Positions 34,468-44,637 of a stretch of DNA of 64,000 bases are shown here, piece after piece (within the stretch, counting starts at the first letter, position 1; each line of letters begins with the position of its first letter). The stretch is taken from contig CM040439.1 of NCBI GenBank assembly GCA_022702705.1, forward strand, positions 30,878,930 through 30,942,929, given 5' to 3'. Both the position numbers and the translations under genes were made by a program. Below the pieces are notes generated by a model. It was not told where the DNA came from. It did not search any database and saw only the letters and a program-made list of their open reading frames with translations. The stretch comes from Papilionanthe hookeriana x Papilionanthe teres. Its lineage: Eukaryota > Streptophyta > Magnoliopsida > Asparagales > Orchidaceae.

Positions 34468-35095
34468 TTAGATGTAACATCTCCAACCTCGAAAGAAAAT
34501 TGAATTGATTAGATTGAACCGTTGCAATGAGAAGATATCTCGGAGTAATGCGGTGTTGGATGTAAAATCCTTAACCTCGAGAGTTTGATTTTGATGTATT
34601 TCGATCCAATAGGAAAAGAATCCTAAAGCAATGCGAGTCTCGGATGTAAATTCCTTAACCCGGGAATTCGATTTGATGTATTTCGGTGCGATAGAGAAAG
34701 AATCCTAAAGCGATGCGGTCTTGGATGTAAAATCCTCGACCCAAAAGGTTTGAATTTGATGTATTTCGGTGCGGTAGGAAAAGAATCCTAAAGCGGTGCG
34801 GTCTTGGATGTAAAATCCTCGACCCAAAAGAGTTTGATTTGATGTACTTCGGTGCGATAGGAAAAGAATCCTAAAGCGATGCGGTCTTGGATGTAAAATC
34901 CTCGACCCAAAAGGTTTGAATTTGATGTATTTCAGTGCGGTAGGAAAAGAATCCTAAAGCGGTGCGATCTTGGATGTAAAATCCTCGACCCAAAAGAGTT
35001 TGATTTGATGTACTTCGGTGCAATAGGAAAGAATCCTAAAGCGATGCGGTCTTGGATGTAAAATCCTCGACCCAAAAGGTTTGAATTTGATGTGA
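34468..35095 (-). repeat. ~83-bp minisatellite in 3' UTR of giant element
   Basis: About seven to eight tandem copies with starts (at GGATGTAAAATCCTCGAC or its variants) near 34558, 34642, 34723, 34806, 34889, 34972 and 35054. Spacings are 84, 81, 83, 83, 83 and 82 bp. The copies near 34723-35054 are the most alike; those at the 34470 end are diverged. The array sits between the AlkB-family ORF and the 3' LTR. Tat-lineage 3' UTRs are known sources of tandem repeats that can grow into satellites. Confidence 0.85.
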
Positions 35096-35699
35096 TTGAT
35101 ATTTGATTCGAGATCTGGAAGAAATTGAATTTAAATTTGATTGAGACTTGAAGCCTGGAAAGATTGAATTCGGAAATTTGGAAATTTGGAAGGATGAGTT
35201 TGAACTCGATTGAAATTCGATTTAAGATTTGATTTGAAATTTGGAAGATCAAGTTTGAAACTTGATCGAGATTGGATTTGGAATTTGATTGAGGATTTGA
35301 TTTGAAATTTGTAAGGATGGAATTTGATTTTGAAGTTTGGAAGGATGGAATTTGAGATTTGTGTTGATTTCGTTTATCTTTTAATGGTTCAAATTTTATT
35401 TTATTGTTTATTTAATGTTCATGTGAACTTAGTGTTTGTCATTTTTCAGATTTTTTTTTTTAGAAAGTTTTCTTTCATTCTCTCTTTTTTTTATTTCTTT
35501 TCTGTTCTTTGTTCGAAGTTCATTTAACTTTAATGGCGTTTCCCAATCAATTTGCACAAAAGAGGTGAAGGCCAAAAACGTGACATGGTCACTTTCATTC
35601 CAATCATGTTGAAAATACGTCGTACAACTCGATCTCGGAATATATTTCATACAATCCATGTAGACTCAAAACGGACTATGTACGATCTTCGTCGATCCA
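35096..35699 (-). other. AT-rich spacer after the AlkB-family ORF
   Basis: No gene is recognised. On the plus strand it is rich in 'gaatttgatttgaaatttgg' repeats at about 35090-35350, degenerate and shorter than the neighbouring minisatellite unit. The reverse strand from 35699 holds possible C-terminal remnants after the ORF's stop, without recognisable motifs. Confidence 0.45.
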
Positions 35700-37308
35700 T
35701 CAAAAGAAGCATCTGTCAAAAATCCATGTCTGAATAGTGGGGTACATGGTTAATAACATCACCTTCCAAGCCATCCTTGGCAAGGATGCCGACTGGATGT
35801 ACATTGGAGGTGTGATATTTCCCATGTAACTCACGAGCTCGTAAGGCCGGAGGTTCTCTAGCTCGGGTCCGGTTGGAAATGGTAAAGTATTTTCGTTGTC
35901 GTCCATCCTCCCGAAAGTAACCGAGATTCGCTCCACCGGCACCCCCGGTATGCAATGCTTTGCGATATCCGCTCCGTTACCTTGCGGTATCATGACGGAA
36001 CCCACCGGTAAAGGTATCTTTACCGGCCCTCGGAACTCACCCGGGCCTCGCTATCCGGAGGTCGGATCCGAACATGATGTTGCACTCATTCAAGAAAGAG
36101 ACCGTGCGAAAGGTCCGACGAAGTCGTGGTGATCGATATGTGGGGGTATGCGATCACCCCGTTTGTAGATGTTGATAATGCAGCTATTGGGTATGCAATC
36201 TCGCTGGCAGTACTCTCCATGTTATCAATCTTTTTACCATTCTCTTGATAACCGATGGCATCGGATCTACTTGCCCATGACGGAGTATTCCCGGTGGGTT
36301 TCCCTTCCTGTCTTCAACAAAGTTGTAGCGACATCCGCATTGTATTGTGATTCTTCCTTTCCCCGGCATCCATCTCCGGGGTTCCGAGTATGTGTTTTCC
36401 CTCAGGAGGCCTGCTCGGCCCATTCTTTTCAAATCCCGGATACAATCCACGATTTGCTGTTGTTCATACTCTGAGAATACGTCGGTGTGTAGCTCGAGGC
36501 CTTCTAGTATGTTGATCCTTCTTCCTTTAATTCTCTCGAAGTATTCAAAAGTTTTCTTTTCAACATTCTGCATCCTCTCCAGCTCGTATTCCGGAATGAT
36601 CTGCAGATGGCGAGGCCTTGTGACATATTGTGGGATATATGGTTCAATCCCTTCACGTTCCCCCGCATACCTCGGCTCCTCGTGGATGATGCTCGTCGGG
36701 ACATCCCCCGGGGTTGCTTCTGCAACAAGGTCATGCACCGCCGGTGGTTCTATCCGGTGGCGTGGTAGCCTTCTTCCTTCGATTTTCCGGAGATTTCCCC
36801 GGTTCTTTCGTTATTATAGGAGCCGGCCTCCTTTCTTCGGGTTCTCGGTGAACCGGTGTCCTCGAAGTGTACGTATCGGCGAGTAGTAACTCGTCTCGTC
36901 GCGCCGGTCCGCGCCTAGTTTTGTTAACATCTTACGGATACGGCGATTCTTATTTCTTCGTTGCGTGGCTGTGAGAGTAGCTCTCCACACTTCTTGAATC
37001 TCCGTGGGCGCGGCGCTGACAAGCCTGCCCTCTGCTGTAGTGACTACGGACTTCATTTTCTTATCTTCTTCGGTGTTTGCTTTTCTTTTCTTGTTGTTGG
37101 ATTGGTAGCTTGGGCCACCCACTTTCATCACTGTCTGTCCGGCGGTTCTTCTCGGTTAACCTGGGACCCGGTCACTTTCCTCGTACCGTAGGCCCGCTGG
37201 TGCGAAATCCGAGTCAATCTCGATTATCGCTCCATCTTTCACCCTCTTTTCATCGAGTGCAAGGCTTACGCCATTCTTAAAGTTCAAGACCAACCGCCCG
37301 TTCGACAT
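35700..37308 (-). CDS. captured ALKBH9-type 2OG-Fe(II) dioxygenase (RNA demethylase-like) ORF
   Basis: The ORF begins MSNGRLVLNFKNGV (ATG at 37308) and runs about 536 codons to a stop at 35700. The N-terminal part has a basic, nuclear-localisation-like NNKKRKANTEEDKK. From about 36513 comes an AlkB-fold domain: GLELHT, TYSEPRRWMPGKGR, DRKGNPPGI, SCIINIY, IPPHIDHHDF, VSFLNECNIMFGSDL, IPLPVGSV, NGADIAKHC and ERISVTFGR. Fe(II) ligands are visible: H-x-D at 36140-36132 and the distal His at about 35957. The 2OG-binding Arg is at about 35930; the second Arg of R-x5-R reads Gly. These motifs are those of plant ALKBH9 (m6A RNA demethylases). It lies on the pol strand after integrase, with no introns seen. 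Breaks are stops at 37158 and 36816-36811 and three one-base shifts near 36204, 36118 and 36045. A host gene fragment is the alternative. Confidence 0.85.
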
Positions 37309-37557
37309 TTCCTCGCGAAAAGACAAGGAAAAGGATCGTGGGTCGTACTAAGAACAAGAACATTAAGAAAATGTTTATTAAAGATACATTTTTTTATTAT
37401 TCTTATATTTTGAAATTTAACAGGAATGAAGTAGGATAAGATGAGGGAAGAGATTTTGATTTGGAGAAGAAAACGAGGAAAACTTTATTATCATGATTTT
37501 ATTTATTTTAGCACATTTTATTATTTTTGAGTTCGGACCCAATCATAAGTAATTACT
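37309..37557 (-). other. integrase-AlkB ORF spacer
   Basis: A 250-bp AT-rich gap lies between the integrase stop and the start codon of the AlkB-family ORF. No promoter is clear. Expression by splicing or re-initiation would be needed. Confidence 0.45.
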
Positions 37558-38725
37558 TCACCCGTGTTTCTTAGGGATGAAGAATTCATTCCTTCGAAAC
37601 ATCAAGTAGCGTAATATTTTTTCAAGTATCGTCCGTTGATCGGAAGCATATGTCGTTCTCCCCGGCAATTCACTTGCCGGTAGGAACCTCCCGAGTATAC
37701 TCGCTTCAACCACAAACGGTCCTTCCCAAGTGGGTTCAAATTTTCCTCCTATCTTGCGGTGTGCAAGAATAGGTCTCTCGAGAACGAGAACTAAATCACC
37801 AACTTTCAAGGTTCTTGGGCGGACTCGCTTTGTCATGGGCTTCGAACCATTTTAGCTTGGTATAGTTCTAAATTCCGTTGCGCCGCAAGTCTTTTCCCTT
37901 CCAAGCTTTCTAATTCTTCGAGTCGTAGTCCGGCATTTTCTTCGTCGTGATCTTGTTTGCAAATCGCAATTCTAAGTGAAGGAAGTTGAACCTCTAAAGG
38001 TAACACTCGCTCGGACCCATACACCGGAGCGTAAGGTGTAGCTTCGAGTATGAGTTCGAAGGTTGTCCGGTAGGCCCATAAGGCTTCTAACAATTTCTCG
38101 TGCCAATTTCTCTTATTATCGTCCGTGGTTTTCTTTAAGATTTGAACGAGAGTTTTATTAAAAGCCTCGGCGAGACCGTTTGCTCTTGGGTAGTAAATTG
38201 TCGAGTATCGCCAGCCGATTCCGTGTCTCCCGACAAAATTGTTGATTTGTGTGCTTCGAATGCCGACCCATTATCCGAGATGATCCGCGCGGCACTCCGA
38301 AACGGTAGACAACTTGGTTCTCGAAAACCGCAAGCACGTGGTGTGCTTTCACTTCTCTAAGTGGAACTGCTTCTGCCCACTTGGAAAAGTAATCTGTGGC
38401 CGCAAGAATGAAACGATGTCCTTTCGAAGATGGTAGTTCTATTGGACCCACTATATCTGTGCCCCAACATTCAAACGGCCACGACGCAATTGTCGGGTGT
38501 AGCACATTTGGAGGTTGGTGTAGAACCACTCCGTGCACTTGGCATTGGTGACAGCTCTTGGCGATTTTCATGCGATCGGTCATCATCGAGGGCCGGTAGT
38601 ACCCTAGTCTTTTAATTTTCATCTTCATTTTTGGACCCGACCGGTGAGCGCCACGGAGTCCCGAATGCACCTCTTTAACGATTTCACGGGCCTCGGACCC
38701 GCTTAGGCACCTTAGCCACATTTGA
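37558..38725 (-). pseudogene. Tat-type integrase of giant element
   Basis: Integrase that inserts the element's cDNA. The first segment (38721-38158) has the zinc-binding set in VHSGLRGAHRSG ... CHQCQVHG. The first catalytic Asp is in WGTDIVGPIELPSSKGH, and TDYFSKWAEAVPLREV follows. The second Asp (SDNGS) and the Glu (RANGLAEAF) are readable in neighbouring frames at about 38275 and 38170, after single-base shifts next to CG. Segment 38093-37833 has LEALWAYRTTFELILEATPY. Segment 37836-37558 has RTLKVGDLVLVLERPILAHR and GGKFEPTWEGPFVV, the C-terminal DNA-binding part. All three catalytic acids are present; only indels break it. Confidence 0.88.
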
Positions 38726-38989
38726 TCAAAAGACCTTCCGTATAATGTGTTGTTTATTAATGCGTAGGACGAGTTCTTTTCTTGATCCGATGGGCCGGCG
38801 ACCTATCGTCCGGTAGCTTTCCTGTTTGCGGTGTAGTCCATCAATGGCTGTCACCAATCTTCTCGTGTTTTCCGTCACCGCCGTAACCGATTCTTTTCCT
38901 TCTTCCGATTTGTGTATCATGTCTATGTCAAGCCGTGATAGGACCCGACGTCCGTGAACCGACACTTCCACCGATTCATCTTGCAAACA

Positions 38990-39415
38990 GGCAAATTCTT
39001 TTGCGAGACGGGCTAAAGCATCTGCTAAAGCATTCTCTTTTCTAGGAATTTTGTAGATTGTCACATTTGGAATCCGTTCCAACAACTGTATGCGCATACC
39101 TGGAAGTATTGTTCGAGTCTTGGTTTAAAAATTCCGTATTGTCCGGCGATCTCGTCGAATGATTAACTCGTGAATCCCCGTAGATGTTGATGTCCGTTAT
39201 CCCCATTTGAATAGTTAATTCCAATCCCGTTATGAGGGCTTCGTATTCCGCTTCGTTGTTCGTGCACGGTTCGTCAAGTGGTAGGAGTATCTTAACATCC
39301 CCCGCTCCGGTGTTATAAAGATTAGCCCGATTCCTGCCTTACCGGGCACTATCACTTGCGATTCTTCGTCTTTGTGTGCTGAAGATGCTCCGTCGAAATA
39401 TAATTCCCAACGTCG
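38990..39415 (-). pseudogene. second, archaeal-type RNase H (Tat lineage mark)
   Basis: It begins RRWELYFDGASS at about 39415, with the catalytic Asp in FDGA. AGIGLIFITPERGML, then LTIQMGITDINIYGDS (acidic residue in GDS) and NVTIYKIPRKENALADALAR (Asp near 39015) follow. A second RNase H after the normal one is a known feature of Tat-lineage Ty3/gypsy elements. It is split in three frames by one-base shifts near 39225 and 39100. Confidence 0.85.
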
Positions 39416-39459
39416 ATCGACAAGGTCTTCTAGGTTCATTATTTGTTCATCTGGCAAAT

Positions 39460-39985
39460 CGTCATTGAGAGGAGATTCGGCCGGCAAAGGATGTGCTGCG
39501 AGGAAGTCTGCTAAGACTTGTCCCTTTACGGCACGCAGAGGCATGAAAGTTATATCGAATTGCAATAATATCATTGACCATCTGGCAAGTCTGCCGGAAA
39601 GTGTTGGACGAGTCATCAAGTATTGCAATGGATTAAACTTCGAGATTAGGTTGATCTTATGAGAAAGCATGTAGTGCCTGAGCTTTTGAGACAATGCTTT
39701 TCAATTGCGGGATACCTTACTTCCGTCGGAAGTAAACGACGGCTTAAGTAGTAAAGAGCATTTTCTTTACCCTCATCATCGACCCAGGCTAACGGGGCTC
39801 CGAGGGAGTCGTCTAAAGCCGCGGTGTAAAGTATCAGCGGTCTACCTGAGACTGGGGCTGCTAAGACAGGAGGTGTCATTAAATATTGTTTAATGTCTTC
39901 GAAGGCCTTTTGGCATTTCTCTTCCCAAATAAATTTGGCGTCCTTTTTAACTAGTGCCGAGAAAGGCTGACACCTACCTGACAGG
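39460..39985 (-). pseudogene. first RNase H of giant element
   Basis: Ty3/gypsy RNase H following RT. It reads KFIWEEKCQKAFEDIKQYL, RPLILYTAALDDSLGAPLAW, YYLSRRLLPTEVRYPAIEKH and, after a shift near 39660, TRPTLSGRLARWSMILLQF with ADFLAAHP at its end. The position of the usual first catalytic Asp reads within YTAALDDS. It is connected directly to the second RNase H by an acidic linker (about 39460-39420). Confidence 0.82.
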
Positions 39986-41063
39986 TTTGAGATAAAGCGT
40001 CGAAGATATGCCGACTTCCCTTGAAAAGATCGTAGTTGTTTTAAGGTTTTGGGAGGCGGCATTTCTAAGATGGCTTTAATCTTTTCAGGTCGATTTCAAT
40101 TCCACGATGTCGGACAACGAATCCTAAGAATTTCCCGGAGGTGACGCCGAAGGCGCATTTTAAGGGATTCATCTTAAGGTTAAATTGTCTTAATCGTTCG
40201 AAAACAATTCTTAAATCATACAGGTGGTTTTCCTTTACTTTGCTTTTGATGACGACATCGTCCACGTAGCACTCGACTTGATTGTGGATGAGATCATCAA
40301 AAATTCTTGTCATTGCTCTTTGGTAAGTTGCTCCTGCGTTCTTCAGTCCGAATGGCATCACCGTGTAGCAAAATACTCCGATCGGCGTTCTGAATGCTGT
40401 AAGCTTTTCATCTTCTCGGAGCCATTTTTATCCGGTTGTATCCTCGAAGATCCATCCATGAATGAGAATATTTCATGTGTCGAAGAAATATCGATCATCG
40501 GTCCTGGAATTGGTAGAGGGAATTCATCTTTTGGACATGCCTTGTTTAAATCTCCGAAGTCCACACAAATTCCGATCCGACCATTCTTCTTTCGACCGGC
40601 ACCACATTGGCTAACCAGGTCGGGTATTGTTCTTCACGGACAAATTTAGCGTCTATTAGCTTTTTAACTTCGGCTATGACTTGTTGTTCGATTTCCGGAC
40701 GCATTCTTCCGGGACCTTGTCCGACCGGAACGTAGTAGGATCCACTCCTAGCTTATGGACCGCAACCTCCGGGGCTAATCCCGGCATTTCATCGTAGCTC
40801 CAAGCAAAACAGCTCTTTAAATTCCATTAATAACTTGATTATTTCTTCGAGTCTTCTTTATTGAGTAAGGAGCTAACAAAGGTAGGTCTAGGCTCTTCGT
40901 TAGTACCTAAGTTAACTTCCGTTAACTCATCTATTGTGGATTTAATTTCTTCTTCGAATTCGGTGGAGCGTCTCCAATTTGTAAATCTTCGAGTTCTTCG
41001 TAGTTTCCATGCAGCTTTCATTGGACTTGCAAGTGACAACCAAGCAAAATTCGGCATCGTCAA
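39986..41063 (-). pseudogene. reverse transcriptase of giant element
   Basis: RT copies the genomic RNA into cDNA. The segments in order are a pre-RT acidic part (EEEIKSTIDELTEVNLGTNE, about 40960), the palm start NKACPKDEFPLPIPGPMID (about 40540) and IFSFMDGSS. After one-base shifts next to CG come MMPFGLKNAGATYQRAMTRI (40361), then the catalytic Y-V-D-D at 40268-40257 in CYVDDVVIKSK. The thumb/connection MPPPKTLKQLRSFQGKSAYL follows at 40062. All catalytic Asp residues are preserved. The frame is broken near 40430-40390 and 40560-40840. Confidence 0.87.
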
Positions 41064-41730
41064 CCGACCCTACCGTGCCGAATCCGAGTCCATACTTTGA
41101 ATCGGAGGACGGCCGGAGTTATTCCATAACTTTTCAAAATGTTGTGATTGGCCTTTTGTCCATTGTCGAGGTAAGAAACCACGTTGAATTAAATTTTGAA
41201 CACAGGGAGAGTACCACTCAAAAGGTAATTCCATTAATTCCGATGAAGTGACATCTTCGAATTGTACATTATTTTCAGCTTTGGAGGAAGAAGCACCACG
41301 GTAGAATTTGATCGGCTTTGCACCGTCACTACGTACCTCTTCGACCTCCATACCCTCGATCTTATTAGAATGGATCGGAGTTAGGGTCATAGTATGTACG
41401 TAGTGGTTAATCTTCTCGTACATTGATTTGTATTCTTCGTTCTTTTCATCTTCGAGGGAGATCTTGTATTGCGGCTTCTTTCGACTTATTGTTGCCGCTT
41501 CTTGCTTCGATTTCTTTTTCCTCTTCGAACTATCTTCCCAATCAACATTGATGGCTGGTTTCTTCTCGTCCAATTGTCCTAGTGTCTCTACCACGGCCTC
41601 GTCCCCGGCCTCGACCTCGGATGCGAGTTGTGGAGAAACCTTCACCATCTCGCCGGAAGGGAGTGGTGAGTGACTCGTTGGACTAGAACTTCAGGTTCTT
41701 CGTTGTCTCGAACTTTCTTTGCTTCATTTG
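41064..41730 (-). CDS. protease-RT spacer ORF of giant element
   Basis: An open 192-codon stretch at 41648-41070 has a Lys/Ser-rich part (SSKRKKKSKQEAATISRKK), then YEKINHYVHTMTLTPIHSN and LPFEWYSPCVQNLIQRGFLP. No domain is recognised. In Ogre elements the region between protease and RT is where a spliced intron lies. Here the region is open and protein-like, so it reads as spacer of the polyprotein. Confidence 0.5.
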
Positions 41731-42252
41731 TTATGGTATCTCTGGAGAAGATTGCTTTCTTTGGCGGTGCATAATAAGCCGCATCTTCATGGACTCCAAT
41801 CTCATGTACGGAGAATGGTTGTAAGTCACCTTTGATGCACTCGTTCCCCTCCATCGTAAGTACTTGATGCACCGGTGTAGAGATGATGGTACCATCCCGT
41901 TTTCATGTATCCATGGTCGGCCCAAGTAGAGCGTTGAACGACGTTTCGAATCGATTATATGAAATTTTGCGGTTGTCTTTGCTAAATCACCGGTCTTCAT
42001 CGATAGCGTTATTGACCCGAGGGCTCTTTCTCCTTTCCGGTTGAATCCTCTTAATAACATTTTGTCGGCCTCGAGCTCACGAGCATCAATTTCCAAGTAT
42101 GCTAGTGTTCGAAGACTCATTATATTGATTGATGCTCCCGGATCCACCAATACTCCGGAGAGCGTAAACTTCCCAATTGTAACTCGAAATGTACAACGGT
42201 CGGTTGTGATCCGTTGTCCCAAGTAGTAGGTCATTGTCCGTGAAGGTAACAC
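41731..42252 (-). pseudogene. aspartic protease of giant element
   Basis: Retropepsin that would process Gag-Pol. The catalytic motif D-P-G-A-S is at about 42144 in SGVLVDPGASINIMSLRTL. RKGERALGSITLSMKTGD and LYLGRPWIHENGMVPSSLHR follow, the last being typical of the Tat lineage. The frame is open for 173 residues, with no stop in the catalytic core. It continues out of frame at both ends. Confidence 0.85.
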
Positions 42253-43076
42253 CTCGTCGTTCCTTTAACGAGCAAACCTCATCTAAGGAATCTCCGGCCA
42301 TTCGAGCTAAGCAAATTTCCGGATCAAGTAAGGCCTCGATCGAGCTTCTCTCATCTCCTTTGATAAGATGAGAGCATCGTAGATGCTCGGCTTGGCCGGT
42401 AGTTTCCTAAGATGGGCTAGCACGTTGTAGTCCACTTTGTTCTCCCGCGTCTCGGCTTCTTCTCGAATGGGTATTTCTTCCGCCGGGGTTGGTTCTTCTT
42501 GAACAACCACCTCGCTTTCCTTTGTCTTTTGGACCCATTCTCGGAGGTAGAACTCTTCCACTTCTCAAGTTGACTTCGTAATTTCTTCCGAATCTAGTGT
42601 TGAGTCCGCCGGTGTCTCCTCCTCGAATCGGAATGACGAGCTCTTCCGTATTATCTTCAAAATCCGAAGACTCTAACTCTATCGTAACCGGAGCTCCTCG
42701 AAACTCACGGATAGATCCGTTGCTTGTTGAACTCTCGTAGCCTCCTTGATGGATGCCTTCTTTGTCATTGTGATCGTCGAGATCATGTATGATTTGAGAA
42801 TTGTTGTTGGTATCGAAATCGACGCCCGGATTGTCGCTAGTTACGTAATCGTTAGAAACAGTCAAAACATAGCCAACGCCATCACCCTTATCATTATATG
42901 ATCCCACCAAAGTGAGCAGATAATCATACAAAATTAGAGGTTCGAGGGATTTCTCCCCCGAATCGGAAACAACTATCCTAGGATAAGCAGCCCCTAGTCT
43001 AGCCTTAGGAGTCTCGGTCCCTCTTCTTCGTCAATTTTCTTCTTCTCTTCGATTTTCTCCTGTCGAGGTGGTTCTT
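42253..43076 (-). pseudogene. gag-protease linker of giant element
   Basis: Two open segments, at 42931-42407 (rich in Asp, Asn and Gly) and 42561-42307 (LREWVQKTKESEVVVQEEPT, then YNVLAHLRKLPAKPSIYDAL). The second resembles the conserved pre-protease block of Tat elements. They overlap in different frames, so a shift lies near 42500. No catalytic domain is present. Confidence 0.6.
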
Positions 43077-44637
43077 CTATCGCAAGTGATAGTACCGCTT
43101 AACGGGTCTCGAACTCTGAATTGAAGCTCGCACCGAAGCGGTTCGGATGTTATCTAAAATCTTCTTCGAAGACCTTGTCCAGGCGGTAGTCCATCCATCG
43201 TTGGTTGCATATGGGTCTATCGGAATGACGGGATCGGTTGAGATAACATTGACGGAACCTCCTTTCTGGGGTTCTTTCATGTACTCCTTCGGGATTGTTA
43301 TATTTCCTTTCCGAAGGTTGTCGTTGAGCCAACTTTTGAAGGTAATGCAGTCTTCTATCTTGTGCCCAAGCATCCGATGGTAGGGGCAAAAGTTGGGATC
43401 ACCTTTCTTGTTGACTTCCTCTGGTCTTTTGGGCTCTGGCAGCTGGAAATCTGGAGTTTTCATTAAGCTACGGAACATCTTCGATACTGCTTCATTTTTG
43501 AACGGATATTCTCTGCTCAGAAGCTCCCTCAATGTACGTTGCGGACGAGACGGTTGTTCATACTGCGGAGACGACCGATAGCCGGACCGGGGTTGCCGGT
43601 AATTTTGTTGTGGTTGTCTGCGCCGTTCCGGTGGTATTTGCAGTCGGTTGTTTGCCTTTGTCAACCGCCGCAACGACCCTGCATTTCTTTTCTAAAGTCT
43701 TCACCGGCTTCTGCTCGTCCGTCTTGTCGGCAAAACTTAATTGCTTCGCCTCTTCTTGCAAGCTTCCGGCCTTGCTTAACAACTTCTCAAAAGTCTTAAT
43801 AGTGAATCCCTCGAGGAGAAGTGCTATCGGGCCGTGAATGCTTTTAAGCAAGATGCCGACCGCATGTTGTTCTTGCAGCTTGTGGTTCACACTTCATGCT
43901 TAAGTTTCTCCATCGAAGTATGTAATCCACCAAAGTTTCATTCGGCCTTTGTTTCTCTACCACTAAATCACCTATAGTGATGTGGTGCCGAGCTCCGGCG
44001 AATCGCTTGATGAAGAGGTTCTCTAGCTCCGAGAACGTCTTCACCGAACCATTTGGCAATCCCGCATACCGGCCGAAGGCGATTCCCGACGTGACCGCTA
44101 ACGAACCGTCGGAAGAGTAGCGCATCGCTCCCGCCGCATTGCAACAACCGGCACGAAAGCTTGCAACATGCCGTCGGGGTTCCCGTTCCGTCGAAGGTCT
44201 TAAACGAGAGGTGGTACGAAGCCTTTCGGGTATTGGGATGCCGTCGAATTCTTCCGGGTAAGGTCTACCCGTCCGAATGGATGTCCCGTTCTTCGATCGT
44301 GCTAGGGCTTCTCGCACTCCGTCGCTCTACCAAGTTCTTGATATCCTTTTCGTGGATCATACTTCGTGCCGTATCCTTGCTCAGCTTGGTCATCCCCATT
44401 GACGGATGTAATCTCCTTTCCTCCGTCTACGATGTGAATGACCTCTCGGGGGTGTCTCTCATGTGGTCGTACTCGACTTTGGAGAGTGGCTAGAGCTATG
44501 GCCATCTCTTCCATCCTCTTCACCATTCGAGCGATCGTGTCGTCCTTTTCCCGAAGCCGTCTCTTCATCGCTCCGGCTCCTCTCTTCGCAGCCGCAGGAG
44601 CACCTCGAGAAGCCGATGAAGCTCGTGTCTCAACCAT
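43077..44637 (-). pseudogene. gag: gag of giant element
   Basis: The likely start is MVETRASSASRGAPAAAKRG (ATG at 44637), followed by a helical segment (REKDDTIARMVKRMEEMAIA). The capsid part at 44317-43844 includes GRPYPEEFDGIPIPERL, TFSELENLFIKRFAG and EKQRPNETLVDYILRWRNLS, usual for gypsy capsids. After shifts, 43673-43077 has RTLRELLSREYPFKNEAVSK and a zinc-knuckle-like C-x2-H-x4-H-x4-C in FCPYHRMLGHKIEDC at 43388-43347. Several one-base shifts, mostly beside CG, break the chain. The capsid would package the element's RNA. Confidence 0.82.

Noticed and set aside
36347..36886. 179-codon plus-strand ORF opposite the AlkB-family ORF
   Set aside because: Antisense shadow of the conserved dioxygenase frame; no motif of its own.
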